From Fibrobacterota bacterium (lineage in GTDB: Bacteria; Fibrobacterota; Fibrobacteria; UBA11236), in assembly GCA_028287505.1 (NCBI GenBank), contig JAQBPN010000112.1:1-57461 (forward strand): DNA of 57,461 bases. Reading direction: 5' to 3'. The position numbers were made by a program, and so were the translations under genes. Under the pieces are notes generated by a model. The model was not told the DNA's origin, ran no database searches, and was given only the letters and a program-made list of their open reading frames with translations. Shown one piece after another: positions 24,489 through 33,157 of the stretch. Each line of letters starts with the position of its first letter. Position 1 is the stretch's first letter.

Positions 24489-24902
24489 TCAGCGGGGGCG
24501 GGAATGCGTCTCGGCCAGCACGGCCTGTCCGGCCCGCAGCCGGAAAATCACGTGGCCTTGATAGCCTTGGAGGCGATTGGAAAAAAGCGAGAGATGGTGG
24601 AATCCCGATCCCTGGTTTCCGTCCAACAGGGTGGCCAAGAGCTTGCCCTGGGTGTCGAATGCCAGCAGGGAGACGCGCGCGCCCTCTTCGATCCCGAAGG
24701 TAACCTCCAAGCTACCTGCTCCCGCGTCGAACCGCATGCTGGGGGCGAAATACGCTCCGTGATCGGCGGGCGCCGAAATGGAACCTGCCGAGGCCGGAAG
24801 GCTCGTTCCCGTGTTGAGGGCCAGCAATCCCGGGACCTCATCGGCTGCGGCCATCCCCGCGGTTCCAAGCAAAATCAGGATCCACGATTTGAAGCTGGGC
24901 AT
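24489..24902 (-). CDS. Small secreted protein consisting mainly of a secretion-type tail
   Basis: 137 residues: a signal peptide (ILLGTAGMAAAD), a short linker of about 50 residues, then the same C-terminal domain as the His1 paralogs (LEVTFGIEEGARVSLLAFDTQGKLLATLLDG...HHLSLFSNRLQGYQG...FRLRAG). The His1-type N-terminal domain is absent. SD GGGGAGG precedes the ATG, and a TATATTTG box (24956-24963 region, minus strand) fits the FCB -7 consensus. It may be a degenerate paralog, an adhesin stub or a separate small surface protein; function unknown. Confidence 0.7.
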   Translation of the reverse strand: MPSFKSWILILLGTAGMAAADEVPGLLALNTGTSLPASAGSISAPADHGAYFAPSMRFDAGAGSLEVTFGIEEGARVSLLAFDTQGKLLATLLDGNQGSGFHHLSLFSNRLQGYQGHVIFRLRAGQAVLAETHSRPR

Positions 24903-25049
24903 CGGAAAACCTCCCCAAAGCGACCGTCCCGGAACCGGGTCACCGCCGCCAATTTCAAATATATCGCTAAACCCATGATTTTACCGGACATTTGGGGGAT
25001 TGTCCTTGGGGGGCGGAAAAATCCCGTTTTTGCCGAAAACGAAGGAAAT

Positions 25050-27170
25050 TCAGGCCATGGAAATCATTTTTTCGGCCGAAACCTCGTCGACGGGCTTGGA
25101 GAAATAAAACCCCTGACCGAACTCGCAACCCATCTCCTTCAGGAAATGGAGATGCATGGGCGTCTCGATCCCCTCGGCGATCACCTGCATCCCCAGATTG
25201 TGGGCCATGGTGATGATGGTGGAAGAGATCTCCGCGTTCTCGCCCTCTTGGCCGATCATGTTGACGAAGGATCGGTCGATCTTGAGGGCCTGCATGGGGA
25301 ATTTGTGCAGGTACCCCAAGGAGGAGAAGCCGGTCCCGAAATCGTCGATTTGCAGGCTGATGCCTATCTCCCGCAATTCGAGCAGCATTTTCGCCGCCGC
25401 ATTGGGATCGTCCATGATGGCCGTTTCCGTGACTTCCAGCTTCAGGCATTTCGGATCCAGTCCCGAAGCGGAGAGGATTTGATCGATCTGGCGGATGAGA
25501 TCCTGTTGCTTGAACTGTTTTCCCGATACGTTCACGCTGATGGTCAGGTCCTGCCTTTGCGGAAATCCGCGCTGCCAGGTTTTCATCCGCGTGCAAGCTT
25601 CTTTCAAAACGATTTTTCCAATTTCGTTGATGAAGTGGCTTTCCTCGGCGAATGGAATGAACTCCATGGGCGGGACCAGTCCGCGCGTGGGGTGCTGCCA
25701 GCGCACCAGGGCTTCGAAGCCGGTGATTTTGTCCGAAGCCAGGGAGAGGATGGGCTGATAATGCACCCGGAATTCATTCCTCTCGATGGCGCGCCGGAGA
25801 TCGGTTTCCAATTTCAGAACCGCCAGAGCCTGGGCGTGCATGCCCGGATCGAAGACGGTGAAACCGGATTTTCCCTGGGACTTGGCTTTGCCCAAGGCGA
25901 TTCCGGCATCCCGAAGGATGTGCTCAGGGGCTTGATAGCTATCCGTCCCGTTCACGATGCCGGCGCTGATAGTCAGGAAAGCCTCGCTGTCATCCGCCAG
26001 GAAAGCGGTCTGGAACTCCTCCTGGATGCTTTGCACCATGCGGATAGTATCGCTCTGGGAGCGCGCGTCCTCCATCAGGATCGCGAATTCATCCCCGCCC
26101 ATCCTGGCCAAGGTGTCCCCGGGACGCATCGTCTTTTCTATGCGCCGCGAGGCTTCTTTCATGATGAGATCGCCCACCTCGCGGCCCAGGCCGTCGTTGA
26201 TTCCCCCGAACCGGTCGATGCCCAGCAGGAGCATGGAGAATTGGATGCTGTCCTTCCGCTTGGCCACCCACAGCAACCGCTGCAGGCGATTGAGGAACAG
26301 GCTGCGGTTGAACAGGCCCGTCAGGGAATCATGGAATGCATCGTAGAGCAACTGCTCTTCGGCCCTTTTCCTTTCGGTGATGTCTCCCTGGGATCCGGCT
26401 ATCCGGTACGCGACGCCTTCCGCGTCCTTGACCGCGATGCCCCGGCAAAGCACCCACAGGTATACGCCCCGCTGGGTACGGATCCGGTATTCGCACTCCA
26501 GCTTCGCGCTGTTCCCTTTCAGGTGGCGGTCTATCTGGAGCCTGACGATTTCCGCTTCCTCCGGATGGATGAGCTTGAGCCATTCCTCCGGATCCGATCC
26601 GATTTCCTCTTCCCTGTATCCCAGCATGGTTTTCCAGCGGGTGGAAAAGAAGATCGTTCCGGTTTTCAAATCCCAATCCCAAAGTCCGTCGTTCGCTCCC
26701 AACGCGGACAGAGCGTATCGCTCCTCGCTGATCCTGAGCGCCTCTTCAGCCCTTTTCCGTTCCTTGCTCTCGTGCTTCTCCTTCAGGGCGCGGGTTATGG
26801 CCGGCAGCAACCGCGAAGTGCGCGACTTGAGGATGTAATCGGTGGCTCCGTTTTTCAGGGTTTCGATGGCCGCTTCCTCCCCTATGGAACCGGACAGGAA
26901 GAGGAAAGGCAGATCCGGTCTCTTGGCCTTCGCCATGGCGAGGGCCTCTATCCCGTTGAACCCGGGCAGGGAGTTGTCGCTCAGGATCAAATCGAACCTG
27001 GGACCGGATTTCGATAAGGCGGCCTGGAAGGCTTCCCGGTTCTGCGCCAAGGTTATATCGCATTGCAGGCCGGCCCCCCGCAGGGCGTCCGCGAAGTATT
27101 CGGCGTCTACGGCATCATCTTCCAGATGGAGGATGGAAATCCGTTCGTCCTTTGATTGAATCGAGGTCAT
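25050..27170 (-). CDS. REC-PAS-GGDEF-EAL cyclic di-GMP signalling protein
   Basis: 706 residues. Receiver domain (1-125; acidic EDD, phospho-acceptor Asp in LILSDNSLPG, Lys in DYILKS), a PAS/PAC domain (about 150-270, ending GSQGDITERKRAEEQL), GGDEF domain with intact RMGGDEF, and EAL domain with FEALVRW, LEVTETAIM, DDFGTG and KIDRSFV. The protein could make and degrade cyclic di-GMP; both catalytic motifs look intact, but one may be regulatory only. Last gene of a three-gene minus-strand run, 18 bases after the HD-GYP gene. Signal input via phosphorylation of the receiver and via PAS is inferred. Confidence 0.93.
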   Translation of the reverse strand: MTSIQSKDERISILHLEDDAVDAEYFADALRGAGLQCDITLAQNREAFQAALSKSGPRFDLILSDNSLPGFNGIEALAMAKAKRPDLPFLFLSGSIGEEAAIETLKNGATDYILKSRTSRLLPAITRALKEKHESKERKRAEEALRISEERYALSALGANDGLWDWDLKTGTIFFSTRWKTMLGYREEEIGSDPEEWLKLIHPEEAEIVRLQIDRHLKGNSAKLECEYRIRTQRGVYLWVLCRGIAVKDAEGVAYRIAGSQGDITERKRAEEQLLYDAFHDSLTGLFNRSLFLNRLQRLLWVAKRKDSIQFSMLLLGIDRFGGINDGLGREVGDLIMKEASRRIEKTMRPGDTLARMGGDEFAILMEDARSQSDTIRMVQSIQEEFQTAFLADDSEAFLTISAGIVNGTDSYQAPEHILRDAGIALGKAKSQGKSGFTVFDPGMHAQALAVLKLETDLRRAIERNEFRVHYQPILSLASDKITGFEALVRWQHPTRGLVPPMEFIPFAEESHFINEIGKIVLKEACTRMKTWQRGFPQRQDLTISVNVSGKQFKQQDLIRQIDQILSASGLDPKCLKLEVTETAIMDDPNAAAKMLLELREIGISLQIDDFGTGFSSLGYLHKFPMQALKIDRSFVNMIGQEGENAEISSTIITMAHNLGMQVIAEGIETPMHLHFLKEMGCEFGQGFYFSKPVDEVSAEKMISMA

Positions 27171-27188
27171 GGAATCCTGCTTCTTGCC

Positions 27189-28484
27189 CTAAGGGTTCGT
27201 TTGGGGTTTGGGCTCGCCCTGGTTGCGGAAGATGTGTATGCCGTCCAGGGATCGGCTGGCCTCCGGATAATCCTGGAGGGTCCTGACGATTTCCTCCGTG
27301 ACGACCGTGCCCGCGGGAATCAGCAGGACGCCCTGGGTGTTGCGGACGTCCCTGGAAAGCCTCATCCCCGCCTTCAGGTCCCGGTCCTTGATTTCGAGTT
27401 CCGAAGCCTCCTGGGCAATCCTGTCCCCTTCCCGCAGGAAGAGCCCCAGGGCTTCCAGGACCTCGGGATCGAACTCGCCGGGCGATCGCGCGACCATCTG
27501 CTGGAAAATCCTTTCCGGCAGGTTCGCCTGGTACTCGGACCGGATATTCAGGGCGTTGTCATAGGCGTCGGCCACGGCGATGATCCGCGAACCCAGGGGT
27601 ATCTCCTGGCCCTTGAGCCGATCGGGAAATCCCCCGCCGTAAAACCGTTCATGGTGATGGCGCACCAGGCGCGCGGCGGTTTCCATGTTGGGCACCATGC
27701 GGACCAGGGCTTCCCCCATGACGGGATGGCGCTTGAGCCGTTCCCGTTCCTCGGGTTTGAGCGCATGCTCGGCCTTGTTCAGGACTTCCGAAGGCAGCAT
27801 GGTTTTTCCAACGTCATGCAGCAGGGCGGCCACCTCCACCTGAACGGCCTCCTCCCGGGACAGTCCCATCTTCTTGGCCATCCCCTTGGACAGGGCCGCG
27901 ACCCGGCGCGAGTGGCTTCCGATCACGGCGCTATGCACTTCGGCCAGGCCGGCCATCACCCGCACGGATCCCAGGAAGCTTTTTTCCAGCCGCTTGTTCA
28001 ACTCTTCGACTTCCTGGGTCCTTTCCCGGACCTTGTTCTCGAGATTTTCGTTCAGACCCTGCAATTCCTGGTTCTGCCTGAAAGTAAGCTCGGTGAGCCG
28101 GATGTTTTCCGTCACCAACGCATAGTGGGCTGCCGCCTGCTTCAGGACGGCGCGCAATTCATCGTCGTCCCAGGGTTTCAACAGGAACCGGAAAACCGAT
28201 CCGCGATTGATGGCCTCCATGGCGATGTTCATGTCGGCGTGCCCGGTGAGCAGAATGCGGACGGTTTCCGGAGAGGCCTTCTTGACTTCCTCCAGGAATT
28301 GGATCCCGGTGAGGGTAGGCATACGCTGATCGGAAACCGCGACGGCGATCCTTTCCTTGGACAGACGTTCCCGCGCCTCCTCAGGAGAGGTGGTCAGGAT
28401 GACGGAATGATCCTCATCCTTGAAAACCCGCCGCAGAGCGTTCAAAACGTTCTGTTCATCGTCCAGGAATAAAATCTTTTCCAT
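27189..28484 (-). CDS. Response regulator with HD-GYP-like output domain
   Basis: 431 residues. N-terminal receiver (phospho-acceptor in AVSDQRMPTLTG; Lys in FLLKPW), a coiled-coil (TFRQNQELQGLNENLENKVRERTQEVEEL), then an HD domain (SHSRRVAALS...ALLHDVGK). The following HHERFYGGGFPDRLKG replaces the canonical HHExxDGxGYP. Thus the GYP motif is GFP and the Asp of DG is Tyr, so cyclic di-GMP phosphodiesterase activity may be altered. A C-terminal segment (LKAGMRLSRDVRNTQGVLLIPAGTVVTEE) resembles an add-on found in HD-GYP regulators. It sits between the kinase and the GGDEF-EAL gene in one operon. Confidence 0.9.
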   Translation of the reverse strand: MEKILFLDDEQNVLNALRRVFKDEDHSVILTTSPEEARERLSKERIAVAVSDQRMPTLTGIQFLEEVKKASPETVRILLTGHADMNIAMEAINRGSVFRFLLKPWDDDELRAVLKQAAAHYALVTENIRLTELTFRQNQELQGLNENLENKVRERTQEVEELNKRLEKSFLGSVRVMAGLAEVHSAVIGSHSRRVAALSKGMAKKMGLSREEAVQVEVAALLHDVGKTMLPSEVLNKAEHALKPEERERLKRHPVMGEALVRMVPNMETAARLVRHHHERFYGGGFPDRLKGQEIPLGSRIIAVADAYDNALNIRSEYQANLPERIFQQMVARSPGEFDPEVLEALGLFLREGDRIAQEASELEIKDRDLKAGMRLSRDVRNTQGVLLIPAGTVVTEEIVRTLQDYPEASRSLDGIHIFRNQGEPKPQTNP

Positions 28485-28508
28485 CAGGTTCCCTTTTCCC
28501 CGCCGCCG

Positions 28509-30167
28509 CTAGGACGGAGTCCAATCCTGGCCGGGGAGAGTGATGATGAAAGTCGTCCCGTGATCGACCCTGGAGCGGACATCCATCTGCCCATGGTGAT
28601 TCTGGATGATGCCATAGGATATGGGCAATCCCAGGCCCGTTCCCTGGCCCACCGGTTTGGTGGTGAAAAACGGCGTGAACAGCTTGGGGAGGTTCTCATC
28701 CGTAATGCCCGAGCCAGTGTCCTCGATTTCGACGGTGATGGCTTCCTTTTCCATGAAGGTGCGGATGGAAATGACGCCCTTTTCCGGGATGGCCTGGGCC
28801 GCGTTCACAAGCAGGTTGATGAAGACCTGTTTCAATTGGCCCGGATGCCCTTGCAGCATGGGCAGGGGGCTGAGATTCTTTTCCACCGTGCATTTGTACT
28901 TGAGTTCGTTCCAGGCCAGCTTCAGCGCGTCGTCCAGGCACTTGTTGACGTCCGTGGGCTGCAGGGAGATATCGTCGACGCGGGCCATGCTCTTCAGGCT
29001 GTGAACGATTTCATTCACGCGCTGGGCCCCGTCCAGGGATTCCGCGATGATGCTCTCGAGGTCGTCCAGGATGGATTGGAATTTCTTTTCCCGGACCAGC
29101 TTTTCAACCTTCTCCGTCGCCTCACCGAGTGCGGACCCGGGAACGCCATGGATCGCGGCCAGCAATCCCCCGTATCCGGCCGCAATCTCCTTGATGCTTT
29201 GGGCATAGTCGGCGAGCGTGCGCAGGTTGCTGGTCACAAAGGCCATGGGATTGTTGATCTCGTGGGCCACGCCGGCCGACAATTGCCCCAGGGAGGCCAG
29301 CTTTTCGGATTGGATGAGCTGGGCCTGGTTTTCCACCAGGCGGGTGTTCACCTTCTCCAATTCGTCGCGCTGCTTGAGGATTTCCCGCTCGGCCTTTTTC
29401 CGCTCCGTCATATCCCGGGTGAAGATGGCCACGCCGGTGATGGTCCCGTCGGCCCGGATGGGATTGATGGAAAGCTCCATTTCCATTTCGAGGCCCGGTG
29501 TGCTGTAGGAAAGTTCCACATGGAAGTCCTCCCCGGACATGGCCCGGGCGAACCACCCCATCCATTTGGACTTCTCCTCGGCCACCATAAGCTCATCCAT
29601 CCGCATGCCCAGTTGCAGGATGACCCCGCGAGCGCCCCAGAACCGCGCGGCGGCGACGACGTTGAAGGTCATAAGACGCAGGCTGCTATCCACGGACCAG
29701 ATGGAATCCTTGGAGTTTTCGATGATCACGGCCAGCTTTTCCTGGGTTCTGCTCAACTCCGCTTCGGCAATGGCCTTTTCCTTCTTCGCCTGCGCTTCCT
29801 TAAGGGCCCGGGTCACGGCCGGGGCCAGACGGGAAAGGAAATTCTTGAGGACGTAATCCATGGCGCCCTGTTTCAGGGATTCCACGGCCAAATCTTCGCC
29901 CATTTTTCCGGAGACGAAAATGAACGGCAGCTCGGGGCGGATTTTCTTCGCCAGGTCGAGGGCCGCCGGGCCGTTGAAAGTAGGCAGGGAATAATCCGAC
30001 AGGATCAAATCGAACCGGTCCGCGCCAAGCGCCTCGATAAAGGGCGCCCGTTCCTGCACCCTTTGCACGGAGACGTCCAGGCCTTCGGATTGCAAGGTGT
30101 GGGTTATCAGTTCCGCGTCCTGGTCATTGTCCTCCAGGTGCAGAATGCGGATGCGCCTATCCATCAT
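28509..30167 (-). CDS. Hybrid REC-PAS sensor histidine kinase
   Basis: About 552 residues from the ATG at 30167; SD GGAGG lies 6 bases upstream, so the longer frame to 30248 is rejected. Receiver domain first (HLEDNDQDAEL; phospho-acceptor in LILSDYSLP; DYVLKN), closely similar to that of the 25050 protein. A PAS domain (about 150-270) leads into a coiled-coil with KKAEREILKQRDELEKVN. A HisKA-type region follows with SLGQLSAGVAHEINNPMAFV (phospho-His), then the ATPase with INLLVNAAQAI (N box), DTGSGI and GQGTGLGLPISYGI (G boxes). First gene of the signalling operon; likely cytoplasmic, as no membrane segments are visible. Confidence 0.93.
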   Translation of the reverse strand: MMDRRIRILHLEDNDQDAELITHTLQSEGLDVSVQRVQERAPFIEALGADRFDLILSDYSLPTFNGPAALDLAKKIRPELPFIFVSGKMGEDLAVESLKQGAMDYVLKNFLSRLAPAVTRALKEAQAKKEKAIAEAELSRTQEKLAVIIENSKDSIWSVDSSLRLMTFNVVAAARFWGARGVILQLGMRMDELMVAEEKSKWMGWFARAMSGEDFHVELSYSTPGLEMEMELSINPIRADGTITGVAIFTRDMTERKKAEREILKQRDELEKVNTRLVENQAQLIQSEKLASLGQLSAGVAHEINNPMAFVTSNLRTLADYAQSIKEIAAGYGGLLAAIHGVPGSALGEATEKVEKLVREKKFQSILDDLESIIAESLDGAQRVNEIVHSLKSMARVDDISLQPTDVNKCLDDALKLAWNELKYKCTVEKNLSPLPMLQGHPGQLKQVFINLLVNAAQAIPEKGVISIRTFMEKEAITVEIEDTGSGITDENLPKLFTPFFTTKPVGQGTGLGLPISYGIIQNHHGQMDVRSRVDHGTTFIITLPGQDWTPS

Positions 30168-30423
30168 GTGAGGCCTCCGTTTCGTTTCCCCGCATCTGAA
30201 AAAAAGGCGAGACTGGTTTTCGGTCCATGACTTCAGACATGCTTGCACCTGATGAATACAGCAGAAACGGTTTCCCTGAATTTTACCATCCGGAAATAGC
30301 GCCAGGGTATGCCAGGTTTAGGGCACGGAACCCATTTCAGTACAAACTGTACGTACCCGGCGACCCCGGCGCTATGTACGGAAATGGGCCTGGAAATCCA
30401 GGATTCGCGAAAAGGAGGGAGCT
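30168..30423. other. Non-coding region with interleaved inverted repeats
   Basis: 256 bases between two minus-strand genes; it should hold the promoter of the kinase operon. TAGCGCC (30297-30303) can pair with GGCGCTA (30368-30374). CCCATTTCAGTAC (30331-30343) can pair, with one mismatch, with GTACGGAAATGGG (30376-30388). The two pairings interleave (A-B-A'-B'), so they are either mutually exclusive or form a pseudoknot. A small CCTGGAAATCCAGG palindrome follows at 30389-30402. No coding gene or known riboswitch recognised. Confidence 0.4.
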
Positions 30424-31860
30424 TTATCGGGCCGAGGCCCCTATTTCGAGCAATTGCCAGGCAGTCACGCCCCGGTTTCCCGCCAAATCCATCGCATCCA
30501 GGCGGAAGGAGTAGAAACCAACCGGTAACCTTCCGCCACTCGCATCGACGGCATCCCAGCGGATGACCCTCGGGGGCAAATCCCGGCCATGGAAGGTCTT
30601 TACCTCCGGGCCGGCCACGCCATCCGCCCCCACCGCACGGATGATCAAAGTCCATTCCTTGATCCCTCCCTCGGACAAGGTGCGGCCTTCATCCAAGGAC
30701 GCTTGGCGGCCTGCCCAATGGGCGGCCCCTCCCTTATTCCGCCCCCCCTCGCTTTCGCTGCGGCCGGGAACCAGGGTTTTGTCGGTGGCGGTCAGACGGA
30801 AATCCACCTGGGCCGGAAACGAACTGTCCCGCGGCACGGCCAGGGCTGTGTCCGCGCTGTCGATGTCGGGCCGGACACTCTCCGCCCGGACAGGGTCCGC
30901 CCGGACTTCCACCTTGGGCGGAATCGGATCCAGTTTGCTGCCCAACCGGAAATTGATCGAGATGGAGTGGGAGGCCAGTTCTTCGCCGGTCTCTTCGGAT
31001 CCGCCGGTCTGGAATGTGTAGGCGCATCCCAGCGCGCTGCGGCCCAGGGGCAGGTTCAGGAAAGTGCCCAGGGCGAGTCCCGGTTTGCCGGAAGGGGGTA
31101 ACAGGAACGTTCCCCTGAATCCCAGCTTGCCTCCGGGAGTGAAAGCGGAAGCCAGCGAGAATGCCTGCGACAAGCCACCGGCAAAGGGCGGGCCCGCGGA
31201 TCGGAATTCATAGTAGGCATCGGGATCATGGAAGGTTATCCCGATCAAATGCATGTCCGCCAGACCGGAGCCCAGGGACGCCGCGTAATTCCGGCGCGTC
31301 CGGAATCCTTCCGGCTCCTGTCCCACGCCGGATTCCTGCAGATTGTGCGCCGCCAGGCCCAGCCATAAGGCGCTCCACGGGTGCAGCAAGGCTCCGGCAT
31401 CCTCGTCTATGCCGAATCCATCCATGCCCACTCCCGCCCCCGTGCCTGTGCTGTGCACGGAGGCTCCGAGCACGGCCCAGGACAGCGCTTCCCAGGAGGC
31501 CCCGACGATCATGCCCTGTCGGGGAGGGACGGGATCCGGGGGATTGCCAGGCCGGGCGTCGTAGAAATAGCCGAATGAATAGGAGGATTTTCCGGCTCCC
31601 TTGGATCCCAACAGGACATAGGGCGACAAACCGCCCGACAATCCCATCATGCCCGTTTCCACCTGCAAGGCATCGCTGATGGAAAGGGCCGCGGGGTTGC
31701 CGAATACGGCGTTGACTCCGGAGGCATGCGCGGCCCCGCCTCCGGCGAACGAGGCGGAACCCGTGCCCAGCGGCGGTTCCGGCAGCAGGGGCCGGGAAAG
31801 GGCGCATAGCGGAAAAAGGGCCGGCCAAAGGCAGGCCCCCAAGCGGGAGAGGAGCTTCAC
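30424..31860 (-). CDS. Putative outer-membrane beta-barrel protein with FlgD-like C-terminus
   Basis: 478 residues. Signal peptide (LWPALFPLCALS), then GTGSASFAGGGAAHASGVNAVFGNPAALS, reminiscent of the PorV/UPF0164 type of outer-membrane barrel, followed by Gly- and aromatic-rich strands to about residue 310. The C-terminal 150 residues look like an Ig-type repeat (DLPPRVIRWDAVDASGGRLPVGFYSFRLDAMDLAGN) of the FlgD kind. In FCB bacteria PorV-like barrels accompany type IX secretion, but the match here is loose and I call it only an outer-membrane protein. Its start follows the dnaN stop by 12 bases on the same strand, so it may be co-transcribed with dnaN. Confidence 0.65.
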   Translation of the reverse strand: MKLLSRLGACLWPALFPLCALSRPLLPEPPLGTGSASFAGGGAAHASGVNAVFGNPAALSISDALQVETGMMGLSGGLSPYVLLGSKGAGKSSYSFGYFYDARPGNPPDPVPPRQGMIVGASWEALSWAVLGASVHSTGTGAGVGMDGFGIDEDAGALLHPWSALWLGLAAHNLQESGVGQEPEGFRTRRNYAASLGSGLADMHLIGITFHDPDAYYEFRSAGPPFAGGLSQAFSLASAFTPGGKLGFRGTFLLPPSGKPGLALGTFLNLPLGRSALGCAYTFQTGGSEETGEELASHSISINFRLGSKLDPIPPKVEVRADPVRAESVRPDIDSADTALAVPRDSSFPAQVDFRLTATDKTLVPGRSESEGGRNKGGAAHWAGRQASLDEGRTLSEGGIKEWTLIIRAVGADGVAGPEVKTFHGRDLPPRVIRWDAVDASGGRLPVGFYSFRLDAMDLAGNRGVTAWQLLEIGASAR

Positions 31861-31872
31861 CCAGGGATTATA

Positions 31873-32991
31873 TTATTGTCCGTCTTTCAGAATCCGCAAC
31901 GGCATCACGATGAAGAAGTAGTTCGGCTTTTCCATCACCGGTTCCACGATGATGGCGCCCAGGGGATTGTTGAACTTGAATTGGACTTCCTCGGTATGGA
32001 TGAGGCGGAACACTTCCAACACGTAGTTGGCGTTGATACCCACCTCCACCGCCTCGCCGGTGTATTCCACGGGCAGGGATTCCTCGGAGTCGCCGCCCAG
32101 ATCCTGGTTCTTGGCCGAGAGCGCCAATTGGCGCTCCTGGAAACCGAAAACCACCAGCTTGGTCTTGGCATTGGCCATGGTGGCCACGCGGCGGATCACG
32201 GAGCCGAGATGTTCGCGGTTTCCCTTCATCTTCTTGGAGAAGTCCTTGGGAATCACGTTCTCGTAATTCGGGTAAGGGCCTTCGATCAGTTTCGTGAAGA
32301 TGACGATCGTTTCCGTGGAGAAGCGCGCGTTGGCGGGGCCGATTTCCACCTGGATGATCTGTTCCGGGTCCTCGGACATGCGCAGTATTTGCGACAAGGC
32401 CTTGGGCGGCAGGATTACGCCGGGCTGGGTAGGCAGGCCGGAAGCGGCCGTCCAGGCCTTGCCCAGGCGGTGTCCATCGGTGGCGACCATTTGCAGGTTG
32501 CCTTCCTTGAACTCGCAATAAGCCCCGGTCAGGCTCATGCGGCTGTAATCGGTGGAGACGGCGAAGGTGGTCTTCTCGCCCAGGAAACGGAAATCCTTGA
32601 TGGGGATGTTGAAGGATTTGGCCGCCCCCAGATCCGGAAGGGCCGGATATTCGCTGGCATCGAAACCGGTCAGATTGCACTGGAAGCCGGATTCGGATTT
32701 GATGGTCACGATGTATTCGTCGACGGAGAGCAGGACCGGGAAATCGGGGAGCTCTTTGACCACTTCCAGGAGCTTTTTGGAATTGATGACGATTTCGCCG
32801 TCCTCATGGCCTTCCACCTGCAAACGCAGCACGATGGTCATGTCCAGATCCGTGGCCCGGATTTCCAAGGTGTTGCCTTCCAGCTTCAGCAACAAATTGT
32901 ACAGGATCTGCAAGGTGGTTTTGGTGGGCGACGCATTGCTGGCCATTTGCAGGGCGTCCAGGAAAACCGGCTTGTTGGCTTCGAACTTCAT
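31873..32991 (-). CDS. dnaN: DNA polymerase III beta sliding clamp
   Basis: 372 residues from the ATG at 32991 (MKFEANKPVFLDALQMASNA); SD AAGGGACGG upstream. The frame that continues to 33198 is rejected because it would overlap the fabV start and the homology begins at MKF. Clamp hallmarks: RATDLDMTIVLRL, FPVLLSVDEY, LTGAYCEF, VATDGHRLGKA and the C-terminal YFFIVMPLRI. It encircles DNA and tethers the replicative polymerase. dnaA is not adjacent, and fabV lies divergently upstream. Confidence 0.97.
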   Translation of the reverse strand: MKFEANKPVFLDALQMASNASPTKTTLQILYNLLLKLEGNTLEIRATDLDMTIVLRLQVEGHEDGEIVINSKKLLEVVKELPDFPVLLSVDEYIVTIKSESGFQCNLTGFDASEYPALPDLGAAKSFNIPIKDFRFLGEKTTFAVSTDYSRMSLTGAYCEFKEGNLQMVATDGHRLGKAWTAASGLPTQPGVILPPKALSQILRMSEDPEQIIQVEIGPANARFSTETIVIFTKLIEGPYPNYENVIPKDFSKKMKGNREHLGSVIRRVATMANAKTKLVVFGFQERQLALSAKNQDLGGDSEESLPVEYTGEAVEVGINANYVLEVFRLIHTEEVQFKFNNPLGAIIVEPVMEKPNYFFIVMPLRILKDGQ

Positions 32992-33157
32992 ACCGTCCCT
33001 TCCTGCCGGATGTGCGCACGCCTGGTTGGGCGGCGGAAAACCCGGTCGGGCCCAAAAAGATAGTCTCTGGAAATCCCCTCCCAAGGCTTCCAGTGCCGCC
33101 GGGCGTCCATAGTGTTTGGAATTCGATCGGGGGGTAGCTACTTTTTCCCCTACCCAT

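Noticed and set aside
30168-30423. Cyclic di-GMP riboswitch upstream of the signalling operon
   Set aside because: The location is attractive, but the conserved GEMM core sequences are not present on either strand.
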